From Amorphochlora amoebiformis (lineage: Eukaryota; Cercozoa; Chlorarachniophyceae), in contig BAAHQB010000008.1 in assembly GCA_054601695.1 (NCBI GenBank), forward strand, positions 124,001 through 188,000: DNA of 64,000 nucleotides, in the 5' to 3' direction. Shown one piece after another: positions 50,436 through 63,561 of the stretch (its first letter is position 1; every line of letters starts with the position of its first letter). The notes beneath the pieces are model-generated. The model was given only the letters and a program-made list of their open reading frames with translations. It had not been told where the DNA came from and did not search any database. Both the position numbers and the translations under genes were made by a program.

Positions 50436-50698
50436 TGTATATGTGTATATATATATATGTATATATATATGTATATATATTATTTATACATATTTAAATG
50501 TACATATAACTAATAAATTTGGAGATGTGTTCATGCGGTAGGACTTTCTAATTATTTCTTGAGTGCACATCACATGTATATATACATATACATATATTAT
50601 ATACATATATATATATATATAATATATATATATATATAAATATATATATACATATATATATGTGTATATATATATACATATAGATATATATGTAGATG

Positions 50699-50729
<31 letters not shown>

Positions 50730-52147
50730 TTGTATATATAATACATTGCATATACGCACACACTTACATAGACATAGACATAGACTTACACATACACACA
50801 CATCCACACCTTTCAGCTCGAGTACAAGCGTACAACCACCCTCTCCAACGCAAGTAGCTCCCCCAAGTTCATCGCCTTCCGATCCCCGAAGTCCCTCCTT
50901 CCTTCCTCCATAACCCCCTCCCTCACCAACCTCAGCCTCTCCCATCGGACTCTCAAAATCAACCCAAGAGAGTCCGTAACCATAACTGTCACCCTAAGAT
51001 GCGACAGAATGGGAAAACTGGAGTGGGACTTACCCTGCGGGGTGCACAAGGGGTTGCCTGCGCAGTTGCGGCTGCGCGGAGAGGTGAAGGGCCCGCGAAT
51101 CCGGTGCCTCACCCCTTGGGTTGACTTTGGAGCGCTCAACTTTGGCATGAAGGGCATATCTAAGACTGTCCCGGTCATGCTGGAAAACCGCTTAGCTATT
51201 CCCGCTAATTTCACATTTATGCCTCCCACCGTGCCTGACAAGGAAGGAAAGCAAGCAGACCCGAATTCTCTGCTAAGCTTCAGCTTCTCTCCTCAACAAG
51301 GCTACATCGCTCCTAACTCCACGACCACTGTGGACGCCACCCTCCACCCTCAAGCATCCGGCAAGTTCTACTCACATCTCACTATCCACACCGAGAATGG
51401 CCCTACGCAATACGTCCCCATCCAAGCGATGGTCGAGGTCCCCGAGATTGTCATGCTCCCGTCAGCTGCGCGCGATCTCGGACGCTGTTACGTCGGAATT
51501 CACCGGGATATCACGTTGAGTCTCCGCAACAGAACGTTCCTCGAGGCTTCGTTCGAGTGGGAGGACGTCGTGGAGGACGGCTTTTCGATTCGTTTCCAGC
51601 CGAAGAAGGGTATCCTCACCCCCGGGGAGGAGCAAGGGATTCACGCAGAGATAATCCCGCGGCTGCCTGGGCCCCTAGCGATCTTGGTTGGGTGCGATAT
51701 CGAGGGCATGGTCGATCCTCTGGGCTTGGAGATCAAAGGAGATGTCAAGCCACTCATGGTCTCGTGCCATTCTCTACATATCGACGACCCTTATAAAAGT
51801 GCAGGGATATGCCACTCAGATTCAGGGGTCACGTCGGAGGTTCTGGATAAGATGTACCCTTTCATGTCGGAGGCGGAGGCTAGCCCGATCGGAGAGACGA
51901 TGGGGACGCTCGAGGAGATCGACTATGGGGAATGTGAGATTTTCTCGGAAAACTGCGTCGTGATTGTCCTGAGGAACCACTCTGCGATCGAGACGACGTA
52001 CAGTGTGGGGTTAGAGGAGAAGTTTGTGGTGGAGGAGCTGCCGAGTTCTGAAAACTTTCTGATTGAGAAGAGTCGGGGGAAGACGGGGAGGATTGATGGC
52101 AGGCATGAGGCGATTACGCACTTTCGGTGAGTGTATTTATGATGCTT

Positions 52148-52183
<36 letters not shown>

Positions 52184-52639
52184 ATATATATATATATATA
52201 TATATGTTTATATATTGTATGTACATAAATATATATATATATATGTGTACGTGATAGATACAAATCTTAAAAACCCCTCAGCTACAAGGATACACATCCA
52301 AAACATCCAAAACAAAACACCAAGAAAACCAACTCTCAATACCCCCAAACCTATACCAGCTCCCAAAACGGCAAATCGTACTTTCAAAGTTTCAAAATCT
52401 CCGAAAGGCGAAATGATATTCTGAAGCAAGCCAAGGGCATCGCCTTTTCCGTTACCCCGAGCTCAGGAGCGCTTGCTCCCTTCTCCACCGTTCGCATTCG
52501 TGTGTCGTGTATCAACAACCTGTGTGGAATTATTCAAGACATCCTGAGGGTTAAGATAAGGGGCTTGAAGGACCGGCTGGTAGGTTTTGGGGTGGGGTTA
52601 GAAATATATCGTTTAAGTGAGTATGGTATGTGTGTGTTT

Positions 52640-52700
<61 letters not shown>

Positions 52701-52786
52701 ATGTAATATATTTCTAATATACATACATACATGTAAATATATAGATATAATATAAATAGACATAATTAAATATATACCTATATTTA

Positions 52787-52822
<36 letters not shown>

Positions 52823-52965
52823 AGGTACCATTGAAGTTATTTGTGACCGGATCGCCAGTGTCTTTCCCTCGAGACAACTCTCTCATTCACTACGAGGGAG
52901 GACAAAGAGGTTGCCTTCACTGGACCGATGTCGCTGCAAATACCGGAAGGTTAATCTAATTTCCT

Positions 52966-53028
<63 letters not shown>

Positions 53029-53042
53029 TTGTACATGTAAAC

Positions 53043-53108
<66 letters not shown>

Positions 53109-53146
53109 AATATATATATTGTGTGTGTGTGTGCGTATATAAATGT

Positions 53147-53206
<60 letters not shown>

Positions 53207-53232
53207 AATGTTTGGATCAGTATACATGTGCA

Positions 53233-53263
<31 letters not shown>

Positions 53264-53275
53264 CATATGTAATGT

Positions 53276-53327
<52 letters not shown>

Positions 53328-53378
53328 ATATGTATGCACACACGTGTGTGTGCGTGTTTTTGTGTGTGTGTGTGTGTA

Positions 53379-53420
<42 letters not shown>

Positions 53421-53496
53421 GTATAGCAAGACAATCATGGTGGAGAACATGGGCCCTGTGCCGATACAGATACGGTAATATACCTAATATATGTAC

Positions 53497-53529
<33 letters not shown>

Positions 53530-53547
53530 CATATATACATTTATTAT

Positions 53548-53584
<37 letters not shown>

Positions 53585-53907
53585 TAATAAAAACATATAT
53601 ATTTATGTATACACATATATATTATATGTGTGTGGTGTGTGTGTACGTTCTTATACGTGTATACAGGTTAGGGTTAGGATTAGGATTAGGACTAACCATA
53701 CGTCCGCTCCATGTAAATGTGTACATTATGAACCATTCGACGTGTAGAACGAAAATCTACACATTCGGGTCTACGAGCCGTGAGAGCGTATAAAAAATAT
53801 GAAGTTGAACCACACAAGTCTATGATATTGCACATATATTAACAAGTGTGTATTTTATATATGTGCTTGTACATACACATGCTTAAACGCTTATGCATAA
53901 GATGGCA

Positions 53908-53956
<49 letters not shown>

Positions 53957-54377
53957 CCATTATTATATTCATATATATCTATACATAGTACATAAACCAT
54001 ATTAATATGGTAGTGATATTATATCTATACATACCATTATATTATATTCATATATCTAAACATATTACATACGGTAGGTGGAGCCTTCACAACTACCGTG
54101 ATGTGCGCGAGAATTCGATTGTTCTAGTGACCATCAAGCCGGTTGGATGTCTCCACGAGGGACGAGAAACGAACCCAATATCCCTCACCGTCAAACCCTA
54201 CTCTCACCCGAAGGTATGAGGAAATAAACGCATGTATATATGTATATATACATATATATGTGTGTGTGTGTGTGTATAAATGTATCTATAATATATATAT
54301 ATATGTATATACACACATATATATATATATATATATGAATATATGTGTATATGTACACGTATATTTTTTTATGAATG

Positions 54378-54431
<54 letters not shown>

Positions 54432-54493
54432 CGTATGTAAGAATATATATGTATATATATATATATATATAATTATGTACCTATGTAAGAATG

Positions 54494-54534
<41 letters not shown>

Positions 54535-54598
54535 ATATATCTCAGGTGGATAGCGCTCGGCCCTTTTTCTTCAACTTTCAACCCATGTACACACACAC

Positions 54599-54650
<52 letters not shown>

Positions 54651-54783
54651 GAATATATATATATATATATATATGTATATACATATGTCTGTGTGTGTGT
54701 GTGTGTGTGTGTGTATGGATGCATTCAACATATTATGTAAATTACAAATGTGTGTATGTGCATATGTGTGTATGTGCGTGTGC

Positions 54784-54841
<58 letters not shown>

Positions 54842-55017
54842 GCAAGTTTTACAGCCTCATGCAAGAGGGAAGGTGAGTGTTACATTCGATTCCGAAATCG
54901 CCCCAGAAGACGGAACCCAATGTGCAGCATTTCTACAAGGGTAATGTTACAAATACAATACATATTGTGCATTACAATATACATATATATATATATATAT
55001 ATATTGTATACATATTC

Positions 55018-55050
<33 letters not shown>

Positions 55051-55622
55051 AAAATATACCTTGCTCATAAACCCCTACCCCCAGTACACTCTACGTCCGA
55101 AAAAAGGATGCCGCCATGCTCTCCACCTCTGCCCGCATACTCCCACTCAACCAAAAGCGCCCGCAAGACCCACAAGAGAAGCAACCCACTCTTGTGGAAT
55201 CGAAGCATCTCGCCAAACCACAGCCAGAACAGATCCCTCACGACACGAAGATGGAGTCCGTGCTGGATGAAATAAAAGCCTTCGAAGCTCGCCTTCAAGG
55301 CATCGCACCTCTCGAGCCGGACTCGAACTCGGGCTTCGAACCATCAATTCCGTCCGCGCCCTCACCAGTACCCAGCCTCAAGGCTAAACGCAAGGTCAAC
55401 GAGGGGAATCACGAAAATGGGTCCAGTTGGATTCCGGCGCCTAAGCCGCTGGACGTCAAGGTTCTGGTCCTGTCCCTGGAAGCTAGGGCGACACCACCGG
55501 TGAGACGATGGGTTCTTTTTTTTTTTTTTGAGTTGTTTGGGTGTGAGTGTGAGATTATTGTTTGTTTATGTATGTAGACATATGTGTGTATCTGTGTGTG
55601 TGTTTGTGTATATATTCATATA

Positions 55623-55679
<57 letters not shown>

Positions 55680-55754
55680 ATAAATGTAAAATATTATATA
55701 CATTTCTATGTATCTGTATGTATGTATGCATACATTTTTTTTGTACATGTGCAT

Positions 55755-55785
<31 letters not shown>

Positions 55786-56088
55786 CATATATATACATAT
55801 ACATCCATATATACAAATATATATATATATGTGTGTGTATATATATAAATATATATGCATGTATGTAATTATATATATATATATACCTCAATGTGTTTTA
55901 ACAAAATATGTACATACATACATATGCGTACATAATTTCATACACATATTCAGACACTAGCGGTGGATAAGAAAAAGCGTATCGACGGCAGCAAGAGGAT
56001 TAAGTATATCATAGGGCCATATACCGAAAACAAAGGATTTACGGAAACGCCTTTGGTCAAGGTTGAAATACCCCCAGATATGTATGTA

Positions 56089-56139
<51 letters not shown>

Positions 56140-56256
56140 GTATTATATTATATATATATATATGTATGTATATGGTGAAGGTCAAAATGTCGCCAGATGT
56201 ATGAATATACATGAGGATGTAAATATATACATATATATATATATATCCCCTACATG

Positions 56257-56298
<42 letters not shown>

Positions 56299-57049
56299 TA
56301 CATATATTTATGAATATTTTTACAATATGATATACATGTATATATATATATATGTATGTATTATTAGCATGTACCGGTGATTAATACGACGGCTAGCGTC
56401 ACGAAATTTACCGCTCGTGTCGAACCCAACAACTGGTTTCAGGTGATAACCTTCACACAATATACTTATATAAATATTTACACATATATACCTAAATCTG
56501 TATTTTTATATGCAGATTTGCTACATCTCTGAAACTCCTGAGCAGTTGACGGCAGAGATGAAAAAACCTATTGAAGCAACTCTTCGTGAAAACAAACTTC
56601 TCAGAGAAATCCACACGCTACCTAAATTCTCAAGGTAGTAATACATTTATCTAATATGTATAAGTTACGTGCATATACATATATATATATATATATATAT
56701 TTTTATATATATATATATTATATATATATATAATATTTGTATTATATAATAGTTGTATTATATAATATTTATATATACGTCCATTTATATATATATATAT
56801 ATATATACAAAAATATAAATATACATATTGTATGTATTGTATATATATCAGAAGATTCAAGGTCCCCGAGAGCGCCCATGGCCCAACCTCGCTCTCACCC
56901 GGAGAAGCAACCCACGTGGGCGTTAGATTCAAGCCTTACTCCCCTGTAGATGTAAAAAGATGGCCGCTAACACGGAAGGTATCTTAACGATGAGGTTAGG
57001 TTTAGTTCAGCGAGAGAGAGAGGGGAGAGAGAGAGAGCAAGAGAGAGAG

Positions 57050-57080
<31 letters not shown>

Positions 57081-57385
57081 AAGAGCTGGGGGGGGAGATA
57101 AGAGAGAGAGAGGAAAAAGAGATATGAGAAAAGAGGTCATGAAAGTTTTGAGATATAATTATGTATTTGTTGGATTTGAGGTGGTATGTGCGGGATGCTT
57201 AATTCTGACTTACGATGGAGGAAAAAAAACTCAAAGGGTGGCGCTTGAAGCAACGTTGCTGCGGTGATATATGTATATATATATATATATATATATGTAT
57301 TTATATATATATAATATATATATATATATATTTATATTAATATATATATATATATATATAGATATATGTATATATGAAACATATG

Positions 57386-57416
<31 letters not shown>

Positions 57417-57801
57417 CCATATGTACATACATAAACACACACACATATATATATATATACATACATACACATCACATTCCCAAATGAAAAGGAACCCCAT
57501 AACCTCATCCAGACCATCTATCGAACTCAACCACGCCTTCGGAACACCGTCTCCGCTCTTCACTGGCCTACCCCTCAAGTTAGCATTCGCTAGGGTGTAT
57601 GTGCGGGAGAAGAAAGATTTAGTTGTAGAGATGCGAAATCCTACGGACACGTGTGCTCGGTGGAATATTCGACATGTTCCGAGGGCCAGGACGACTGGTG
57701 TAGGGACGCTTAAGGTATGTAGGGTATGTGATTGTTTTTTGTTGTGTATGTGTATATGTACATAAATGTATATGTTTATACATATATATATACATATACA
57801 T

Positions 57802-57833
<32 letters not shown>

Positions 57834-58015
57834 CATGTGTGTGTGTGTGTATATGGGGGTGTATATATATATATAGAAACATATATATATATATATGCAC
57901 AGACTTCAACTCTAAAGAATTTAAACCTGACTGAGTTCGACCTGCACGACGGTATAATTGACGACCCATCTGTATTCACATTCACCGCCTATTCGGGTAT
58001 GTGTCATCCGATACT

Positions 58016-58046
<31 letters not shown>

Positions 58047-58107
58047 TAATCGACGACCCATCTGTATTCACATTCACCGCCTATTCGGGTATGTGTCATC
58101 CGATACT

Positions 58108-58140
<33 letters not shown>

Positions 58141-58318
58141 TAATGGACGACCCATCTGTATTCACATTCACCGCCTATTCGGGTATGTGTCATCCGATAC
58201 TTATATATATATATATATATATTAGTATTTGTATATGTATATGTATATGTACATATATGTGTATATATGTATATGTATGTATGTATATACATACATACAT
58301 GTATTTGTATGCATATAT

Positions 58319-58363
<45 letters not shown>

Positions 58364-58418
58364 TATATGCGTGAGTTTGCGTGTGTGATTACATCTATAC
58401 ATACATATGCACATATGT

Positions 58419-58450
<32 letters not shown>

Positions 58451-58816
58451 ATGTGTATATCATATGCTGAAACCCAACTCTAATGCCTAGCCCTCTAACC
58501 CTCAAAACCCTATCCACAAGGCCTCATCAACCCTAAGTCCCGCACGCCCGTCACAGCCGACGCAACCCCTCTAGACGACAACATTCAGAGTCTCGTGGAG
58601 ACCCTGAAAACAGGCAAAGTCTCCAAGGATCTCCGACCGATTCGCATGCGGCGCAAAGGAATTGAGCACGTGCGGATTCGGGTGTCGTTCTCGCCTAAGG
58701 AGGATATTAGATATTTTAGCCAGTTTGAAGTAGTAGTTGAGCAGGGTTACCCAAGGAATGTTCGGATAGAACTCAGGGGAGAGGGCACGTTTGAAGAAGC
58801 AATGCGGGGACGATAA
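40242..58816 (+). CDS. DLEC1: DLEC1/CFAP81 homologue, ciliary central-apparatus protein
   Basis: Large ASH/HYDIN-type repeat protein of motile cilia. 1,979 residues, 37 phase-matched exons: 40242-40283, 40362-40394, 41090-41242, 41775-41809, 42247-42352, 42755-42817, 43151-43216, 43731-43949, 44372-44464, 44788-44853, 45491-45540, 45826-46063, 46313-46490, 46580-46637, 46881-47011, 47241-47464, 47703-47799, 48767-49025, 49230-49316, 49583-49626, 50234-50301, 50817-52126, 52282-52579, 52825-52949, 53421-53474, 54078-54213, 54546-54586, 54839-54940, 55085-55499, 55954-56085, 56368-56442, 56516-56634, 56852-56978, 57181-57263, 57492-57714, 57903-57996, 58521-58816. An acidic, helical N-terminus (about 1-305) precedes serial Ig-like ASH modules with family motifs in the DLEC1 order: [54 protein letters not shown], and C-terminal IELRGEG. 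Slightly longer than human DLEC1. Exons 2, 5 (weak GTTTTA donor), 20 and 27 are the least certain. Confidence 0.88.
43220..43580. repeat. TTAGGG-type degenerate repeats in a DLEC1 intron
   Basis: GGGTTGGGGTT, GGGTTAGGATT and GGTTAGGGTTAGGG units at 43220-43255 and 43440-43580 with a TA array between. Here the G-rich strand is the coding strand. It encloses one arm of an inverted repeat (43501-43553). Confidence 0.75.
43501..43553 (+). repeat. Inverted-repeat arm A (partner at 48135-48187)
   Basis: 53 nt that match the reverse complement of 48135-48187 with three mismatches by eye (core CATGTCTTAGTCCTAGGACC). Both arms sit in DLEC1 introns inside telomere-type degenerate repeats of opposite orientation. 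Confidence 0.85.
47800..48766. other. Long unique-sequence DLEC1 intron
   Basis: About 700 nt of non-TA sequence without a phase-compatible exon, then TA arrays. It carries recurring TGTACATG/TGCATAC words with TTGTAAAACCCTA, CCCTAA-type repeats (48190-48295), an inverted-repeat arm (48135-48187), and two copies of TGTAAGGCAGAAATA-like sequence (48355 and 48388). Similar word content recurs at 19200-19540, 40400-40960 and 53690-53900. Confidence 0.55.
48135..48187 (-). repeat. Inverted-repeat arm B (partner at 43501-43553)
   Basis: Reverse-complement match to arm A, core GGTCCTAGGACTAAGACATG, inside CCCTAA-like repeats. In the DLEC1 pre-mRNA the two arms could base-pair across exons 8-17. 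Confidence 0.85.
56035..56225 (+). repeat. Decayed copy of exon end plus donor (VKVEIPPD exon)
   Basis: The exon end TTGGTCAAGGTTGAAATACC CCCAGATATG and its donor (56053-56090) resemble ATGGTGAAGGTCAAAATGTC GCCAGATGTATG at 56172-56205, in the downstream intron. Confidence 0.6.
57945..58215 (+). repeat. Three copies of exon end plus donor (FTAYSG exon)
   Basis: The end of DLEC1 exon 36, about 48 nt from GACGACCCATCTG to CTATTCGG, with donor GTATGTGTCATCCGATACTT, recurs at 58047-58110 and 58143-58205 at a period near 96 nt. Copies are virtually identical except one C-to-G change in the third. The linking TA array is copied too. Confidence 0.9.
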
Positions 58817-59728
58817 GGTTGAGGTACATATTTCAAAATAATTAGAATAGTTAAAACTGTTAAATTTGCCTAGTTTCTAGAGTTAGTGTCCATGGATAAC
58901 AGCCTTTAGCTACTACTAGTACTAGCTAGAGCTAGTACTAGAGTAACTACTAGAACTAGACTAGTGGATAATCTAGATATACTAGATATACTAGTAATAC
59001 TAGTACATATCTCTAGATCTCGGTATCTCTAGTATCCTAGGTATCTAGACTAGCTAGACTATCTCTCTAGTCTCTAGTGTAGCTAGTAATAGCCTAGTAT
59101 CTCTAGACTCTAGAGACTATCGACTAGATAGATCTCTAGCCACTAAGCGAGACTCTCTAGACTCTATGAGACTCTAGAGACTACTAGACCTAGTAGACTA
59201 GGTCTAGTCTACACAGCTGTGTAGCTAGTAGGTAGTAGATCTCGTAACGGATCTCTAGAGACTATAGAGAGATTCACTTCTAACTCTTCTCGTCTTGCTT
59301 GTCTCCGGTATATCCTAGATATCATTCTAGACATTACTAGCATCTACTAGCATCTGAGCATCTAGAGCATTAACTGATTTTTAAGTAACTTTAGTAACTG
59401 CTCTAGTGCTAGATAGCTAATACTACTAGTACTAGAATAGTAGCTAGTAAGTAGAACTCTAGAACTTAAGTAGAGTTTGATGTTAAATTACACTAGCTAG
59501 CTAGTTCTAGTAGTTTGTTATAGTAGAATATATACTCTAGATACTAGATACTTTGAACCTATTCTCTAGATTCTAGATATTATCTAGATCACATATATTT
59601 ACTAGCAGTCTACGGTAGGTAATTTTACAAAGCAATTTAAACGGTTAATCTGAACATTGAACCTAATAACAGTGAAATTCCGACCTGCCATCGCCGACTA
59701 GAGCTAGGTGATTCGAGGGTGAACAGAA
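58817..59728. repeat. CTAG-rich convergent spacer between DLEC1 and MCM3
   Basis: From 58860 to 59640 the sequence is dominated by CTAG words (CTAGTACTAG, TCTAGACTAG, CTAGATATACTAG), well above chance. No open frame or RNA gene recognised. Both genes end into this block, so it should hold their poly(A) signals. Confidence 0.8.
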
Positions 59729-59985
59729 TTAGACGAAGGTGACATCGTTCGCGGTGACCATGCATTTGTTCTTATCTTGTAGCAAATGCAGACACTCACG
59801 AACCTCATCTTTTGTGTAAACCCCAACAGCATTGACCGCGTCGTCAATCTAAGTTTTGCGCCCAAAGTCAGATGCACGTAATGGAAAATGTATACATCTA
59901 AGTACATATACATATACATGTATATATATATGTTATATACACACACATATATATATATATATATATACATGTATATATATATATG

Positions 59986-60016
<31 letters not shown>

Positions 60017-60455
60017 TTGTATGTATGTATATGTTAGTCGAGACAAACCTCGGTAATAGCGAAAGAGTCTCTGGCACGGTTTTCTTGTGCGAAATTCGCC
60101 ACTGCTGTTTGGAAGACTGAGAACCTAAACAATTCACAACAATCAGCAATTGAGCCGCACCGGCGAAAGAAATTAGTAACCTTGATGCTGAGACATTGGT
60201 TTTTCTCTTCTTCTTTGCCGGAGCACTGGTTGTAGCACTGGCTGAGCTTCGTCTTTTGAAGCGACTCGAGCGAGTGGAGGGCCTGCTACTACTTGAGGAT
60301 GATTTTTTCTCCGTCTTGTTATCCTCAACACTAAAAACACACACATTCATACGTATATATATACATATTTATATATGTTTAATAATACCTATTAATGTTA
60401 TATTATTTGCATATATATATATATATATATATGTTTATATATATATATATATTTG

Positions 60456-60552
<97 letters not shown>

Positions 60553-60733
60553 GATACATATATATATATATACATATATATATATGTACCTATATATCTG
60601 TACATATATATATATATATATATACATATATACATATATATATAAAAATATATAATATTGTAAATGTAAGTAAACGTGTATAAGATTACATAAAGACACC
60701 TTTATATCCACCAACTACGAACATTAAAAATAA

Positions 60734-60777
<44 letters not shown>

Positions 60778-60832
60778 CATATATTTATATGTCAAATATA
60801 TTACATATTTGTATATATATATATATATATAT

Positions 60833-60883
<51 letters not shown>

Positions 60884-63483
60884 TATATATATATATATGT
60901 ATAATATATATATATATATAAATATGTAATATTATATATATATATATACATATATACATTTATATATTTATACATATACATATATATATATATATATAAT
61001 ATAATATTTACATACAATCCCACGTGTGTTAACATGAATGCAATAGTTTTACGATATCTGTAGCAGTATACCTGTCTTGCGAATTCTTTTTGTCACGGTC
61101 CTGAACTTCCTCCTCCTCACTCATCTCCTTGGCCTCATCGTCGGAATTTTCCCCCTTTTCTTCCCCTTCCTGATCCTCAGAGTCATCGTCCTCGTCATCG
61201 TCGTCGTCCTCATCGCTGTCACCATCATGAACCTCCTCCTCCTCGTCGGAGTCACCAAGTTCCTCATTTTTCTCGTTTTTGATAGCGAAGTTCAGTAATT
61301 CCATTGCGGTCTTGCAGTCATTCTCGGTGATGGTCTTTCGCAGGTGCAACTTAGCGTGGGCAGCAGCGAGACGAATGAGCGTCTCAAGAGATCGCGCAGT
61401 GATCGGCGCCGTCATCTTGTTGTTCGCCTCCGTGTTGCGCAGAACAGCGTACGATTTGATTACAAAGTCCATAGCGGGCTTGGTCAGGAGGGGCTTGAAA
61501 CGCGCCTTGGCGAATTCGATATATTTCTTGAGAAATTGGACGGTGAAGACGGGCTGGTCGACTCTGTCCTCGTTGCTTTTCATGTAGATGCTCTTCTGCT
61601 CGGTCGCCTCTCGATCGTCCTTGGCAAAGGGATCGACTGGACCTCCGTTGTGCTTATACCTGTGGTTTTGCAACACCTTATCGGCGATGCGAGCGTCGTG
61701 GCTGGCAGAAACTTTATCCAGAACGATGAAGAGCAGGTCAAAACGGGAGATGAGCGAGTCGGGCAGGTTGACGTTATCCTGTGGAGACTTGCTCCTCTGG
61801 TACTGTCCATACTGGGGGTTGGCAGCCGCAAGTACACTGCAGCGAGCGTTGAGGGACATGTGGATACCAGCCTTGGCGATCGTCACGGTTTGCTGCTCCA
61901 TGACCTCGTGGATTGCGACCCGATCAGCGACGTTCATCTTGTCGAACTCATCAATGCATACAACTCCACGGTCGCCGAGAACCATAGCCCCGGCCTCCAG
62001 CCTTCGCTCGCCACTATCTTTGTCTTGAACCACGGCTGCGGTGAGACCAACTCCAGAGGAACCTCGTCCAGTGGTGTTGATAGCCAGGGGAGCGATATTG
62101 AGCACGAAACGAAGAAGCTGAGACTTGGCGGTCGACGGATCACCCACCATAAGAATGTTGATATCCCCCCTAATGTGGGTACCGTTGGGCAGGTTTTTCT
62201 CACACCCGCCCAATAGTTGGAGCAAGAGGGCCTTCTTGATGTAGGGATGGCCGTAAATCGACGGCGCAACTGAACGTGAGAGAAGCTCGAAGATGTTGGG
62301 GTTCTTGGACACTTTGCGAATGTTGACGATATCCTCCTCAGTGAGCGCACTGAAAGATTGCTTCCCGACGCCTCGGACATGGTTGGCGATGATGAGAGAC
62401 TTGAAGAAGCCAGAATGGCTTTTAGCGGTGTTAGCCATGGCACGATAAACTCCAACGATTTGTACGCGATCTCCAGGCTTGCATGCGTCCACAAGGTCGG
62501 CTTCAAGAACTGCAGTGATAGATCGTGGAAGCTGACCCGGGGGAGCAAGCTCTGGCATCTCCTGAATGGTGACGACCTGGCTGTCGGTGTAGTCTGACAA
62601 GCCAAATTCGGTCCGAAGGGGGTTCCCAAGGTTGTCCTGATCAGAAGGAAAATGTTACCAGCTCAAATTTCGAGGTTGTCTAGACCCTACCTGGTTGGGG
62701 TAAATGCTGCTGGTAGGGAAGTTGAACAGCGACGTGGGATCGTGGTACGTCATGGTGGTAAATTCGCTCGTAGCTTCGCAAAAGTGGACCGTGCGCGACA
62801 CTTTCGGCCGCACAGCCGTGCCTGAGAATTCACAAAGTATTAGACAATCTGGGGAGATTTATTGGTGCTCAGACTTACAGCGGGTGACGATTCCCTTGAC
62901 AGATACGATGCTCCCTAAATACTCCGCGCTCAGCTCACGGGGGGAAATATTTCTGCCTCCGAAACTTCCGTCGAAACCAATGTTTATTTTCTACGGAGCA
63001 CAAATGGCATGTCTCAAGAGCTTGAAGTTATATATTGCAGCTAAATCGGTCAACCTTGTGGTCAATCTTGGCGCTCCCAACAGTCGTAATGAATTCACGA
63101 GCAGCTCGTCGATAAGGGGCGATGCATTCCATGGGATGTTTGAGCAGCCTGTAAAAGCGGCATATTCGTATCACGCACCAATTTCACACAATTTCAGGTG
63201 TCAGACGTGGTGTACTACTTTGCACACATCTTCGAATCATAATCGCGAAGTTCGTTGACGTCGACGACGAGGCGGGTGGCCTGCGACTCTCCCAGTTGCT
63301 CGACCTTTCGCTTGATATCATCGCTCTGCCAAAAAGTGGTCAGAACTCGCCGAATAAGCAAAATCAAATTTAGAAAACCTGTTCCAGGAATCGTGCAAAC
63401 TCTTCCTTGGAATCTACGTACTGCTGGCTGTTTTCGTCAAAGTATGACACGTCGAATCGCTGAGACAGGGGCTCCTCCATCAT
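59729..63483 (-). CDS. MCM3: MCM3, replicative helicase subunit
   Basis: Subunit of the MCM2-7 helicase, an AAA+ ATPase that unwinds DNA at replication origins and forks in the nucleus. 816 residues, close to human MCM3 (808). Nine phase-matched exons: 63379-63483, 63228-63325, 63055-63148, 62879-62990, 62691-62821, 61072-62636, 60181-60330, 60049-60124, 59729-59848. The N-terminal domain holds [28 protein letters not shown] and [14 protein letters not shown]. The ATPase core has Walker A GDPSTAKS (345-352), [13 protein letters not shown], Walker B DEFD (409-412) and arginine finger SRFD (477-480). It is followed by a very acidic linker (Asp/Glu runs), a basic KKKRK segment that may be a nuclear signal, and a winged-helix C-terminus. 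Six of eight introns are 45-90 nt; only 60331-61071 and 59849-60048 carry TA arrays. Start: first ATG of MMEEPL; the second is 3 nt on. Confidence 0.96.
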
Positions 63484-63561
63484 CGTGGCGCGCTCGAGGT
63501 TAAGGCGCGAAGGTTTTTGGCGCGAACTGTCGGGGGTTCCCCCGGGGAATCCCTGAACGAA
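63484..63561. promoter_or_regulatory. 78 bp divergent MCM3 promoter with E2F-type sites
   Basis: TTTTTGGCGCGAA (514-526 of the 63 kb block) fits the E2F/DP consensus TTTSGCGCSAA, and AAGGCGCGAA (63502-63511) is a near match 12 nt away; a third GGCGCG lies at 63487-63492. E2F control of MCM genes is well established in animals and plants. Confidence 0.6.

Noticed and set aside
61344-62216. 290-codon plus-strand frame opposite MCM3
   Set aside because: Antisense shadow of the conserved MCM ATPase exon; MCM3 is unambiguous on the minus strand.
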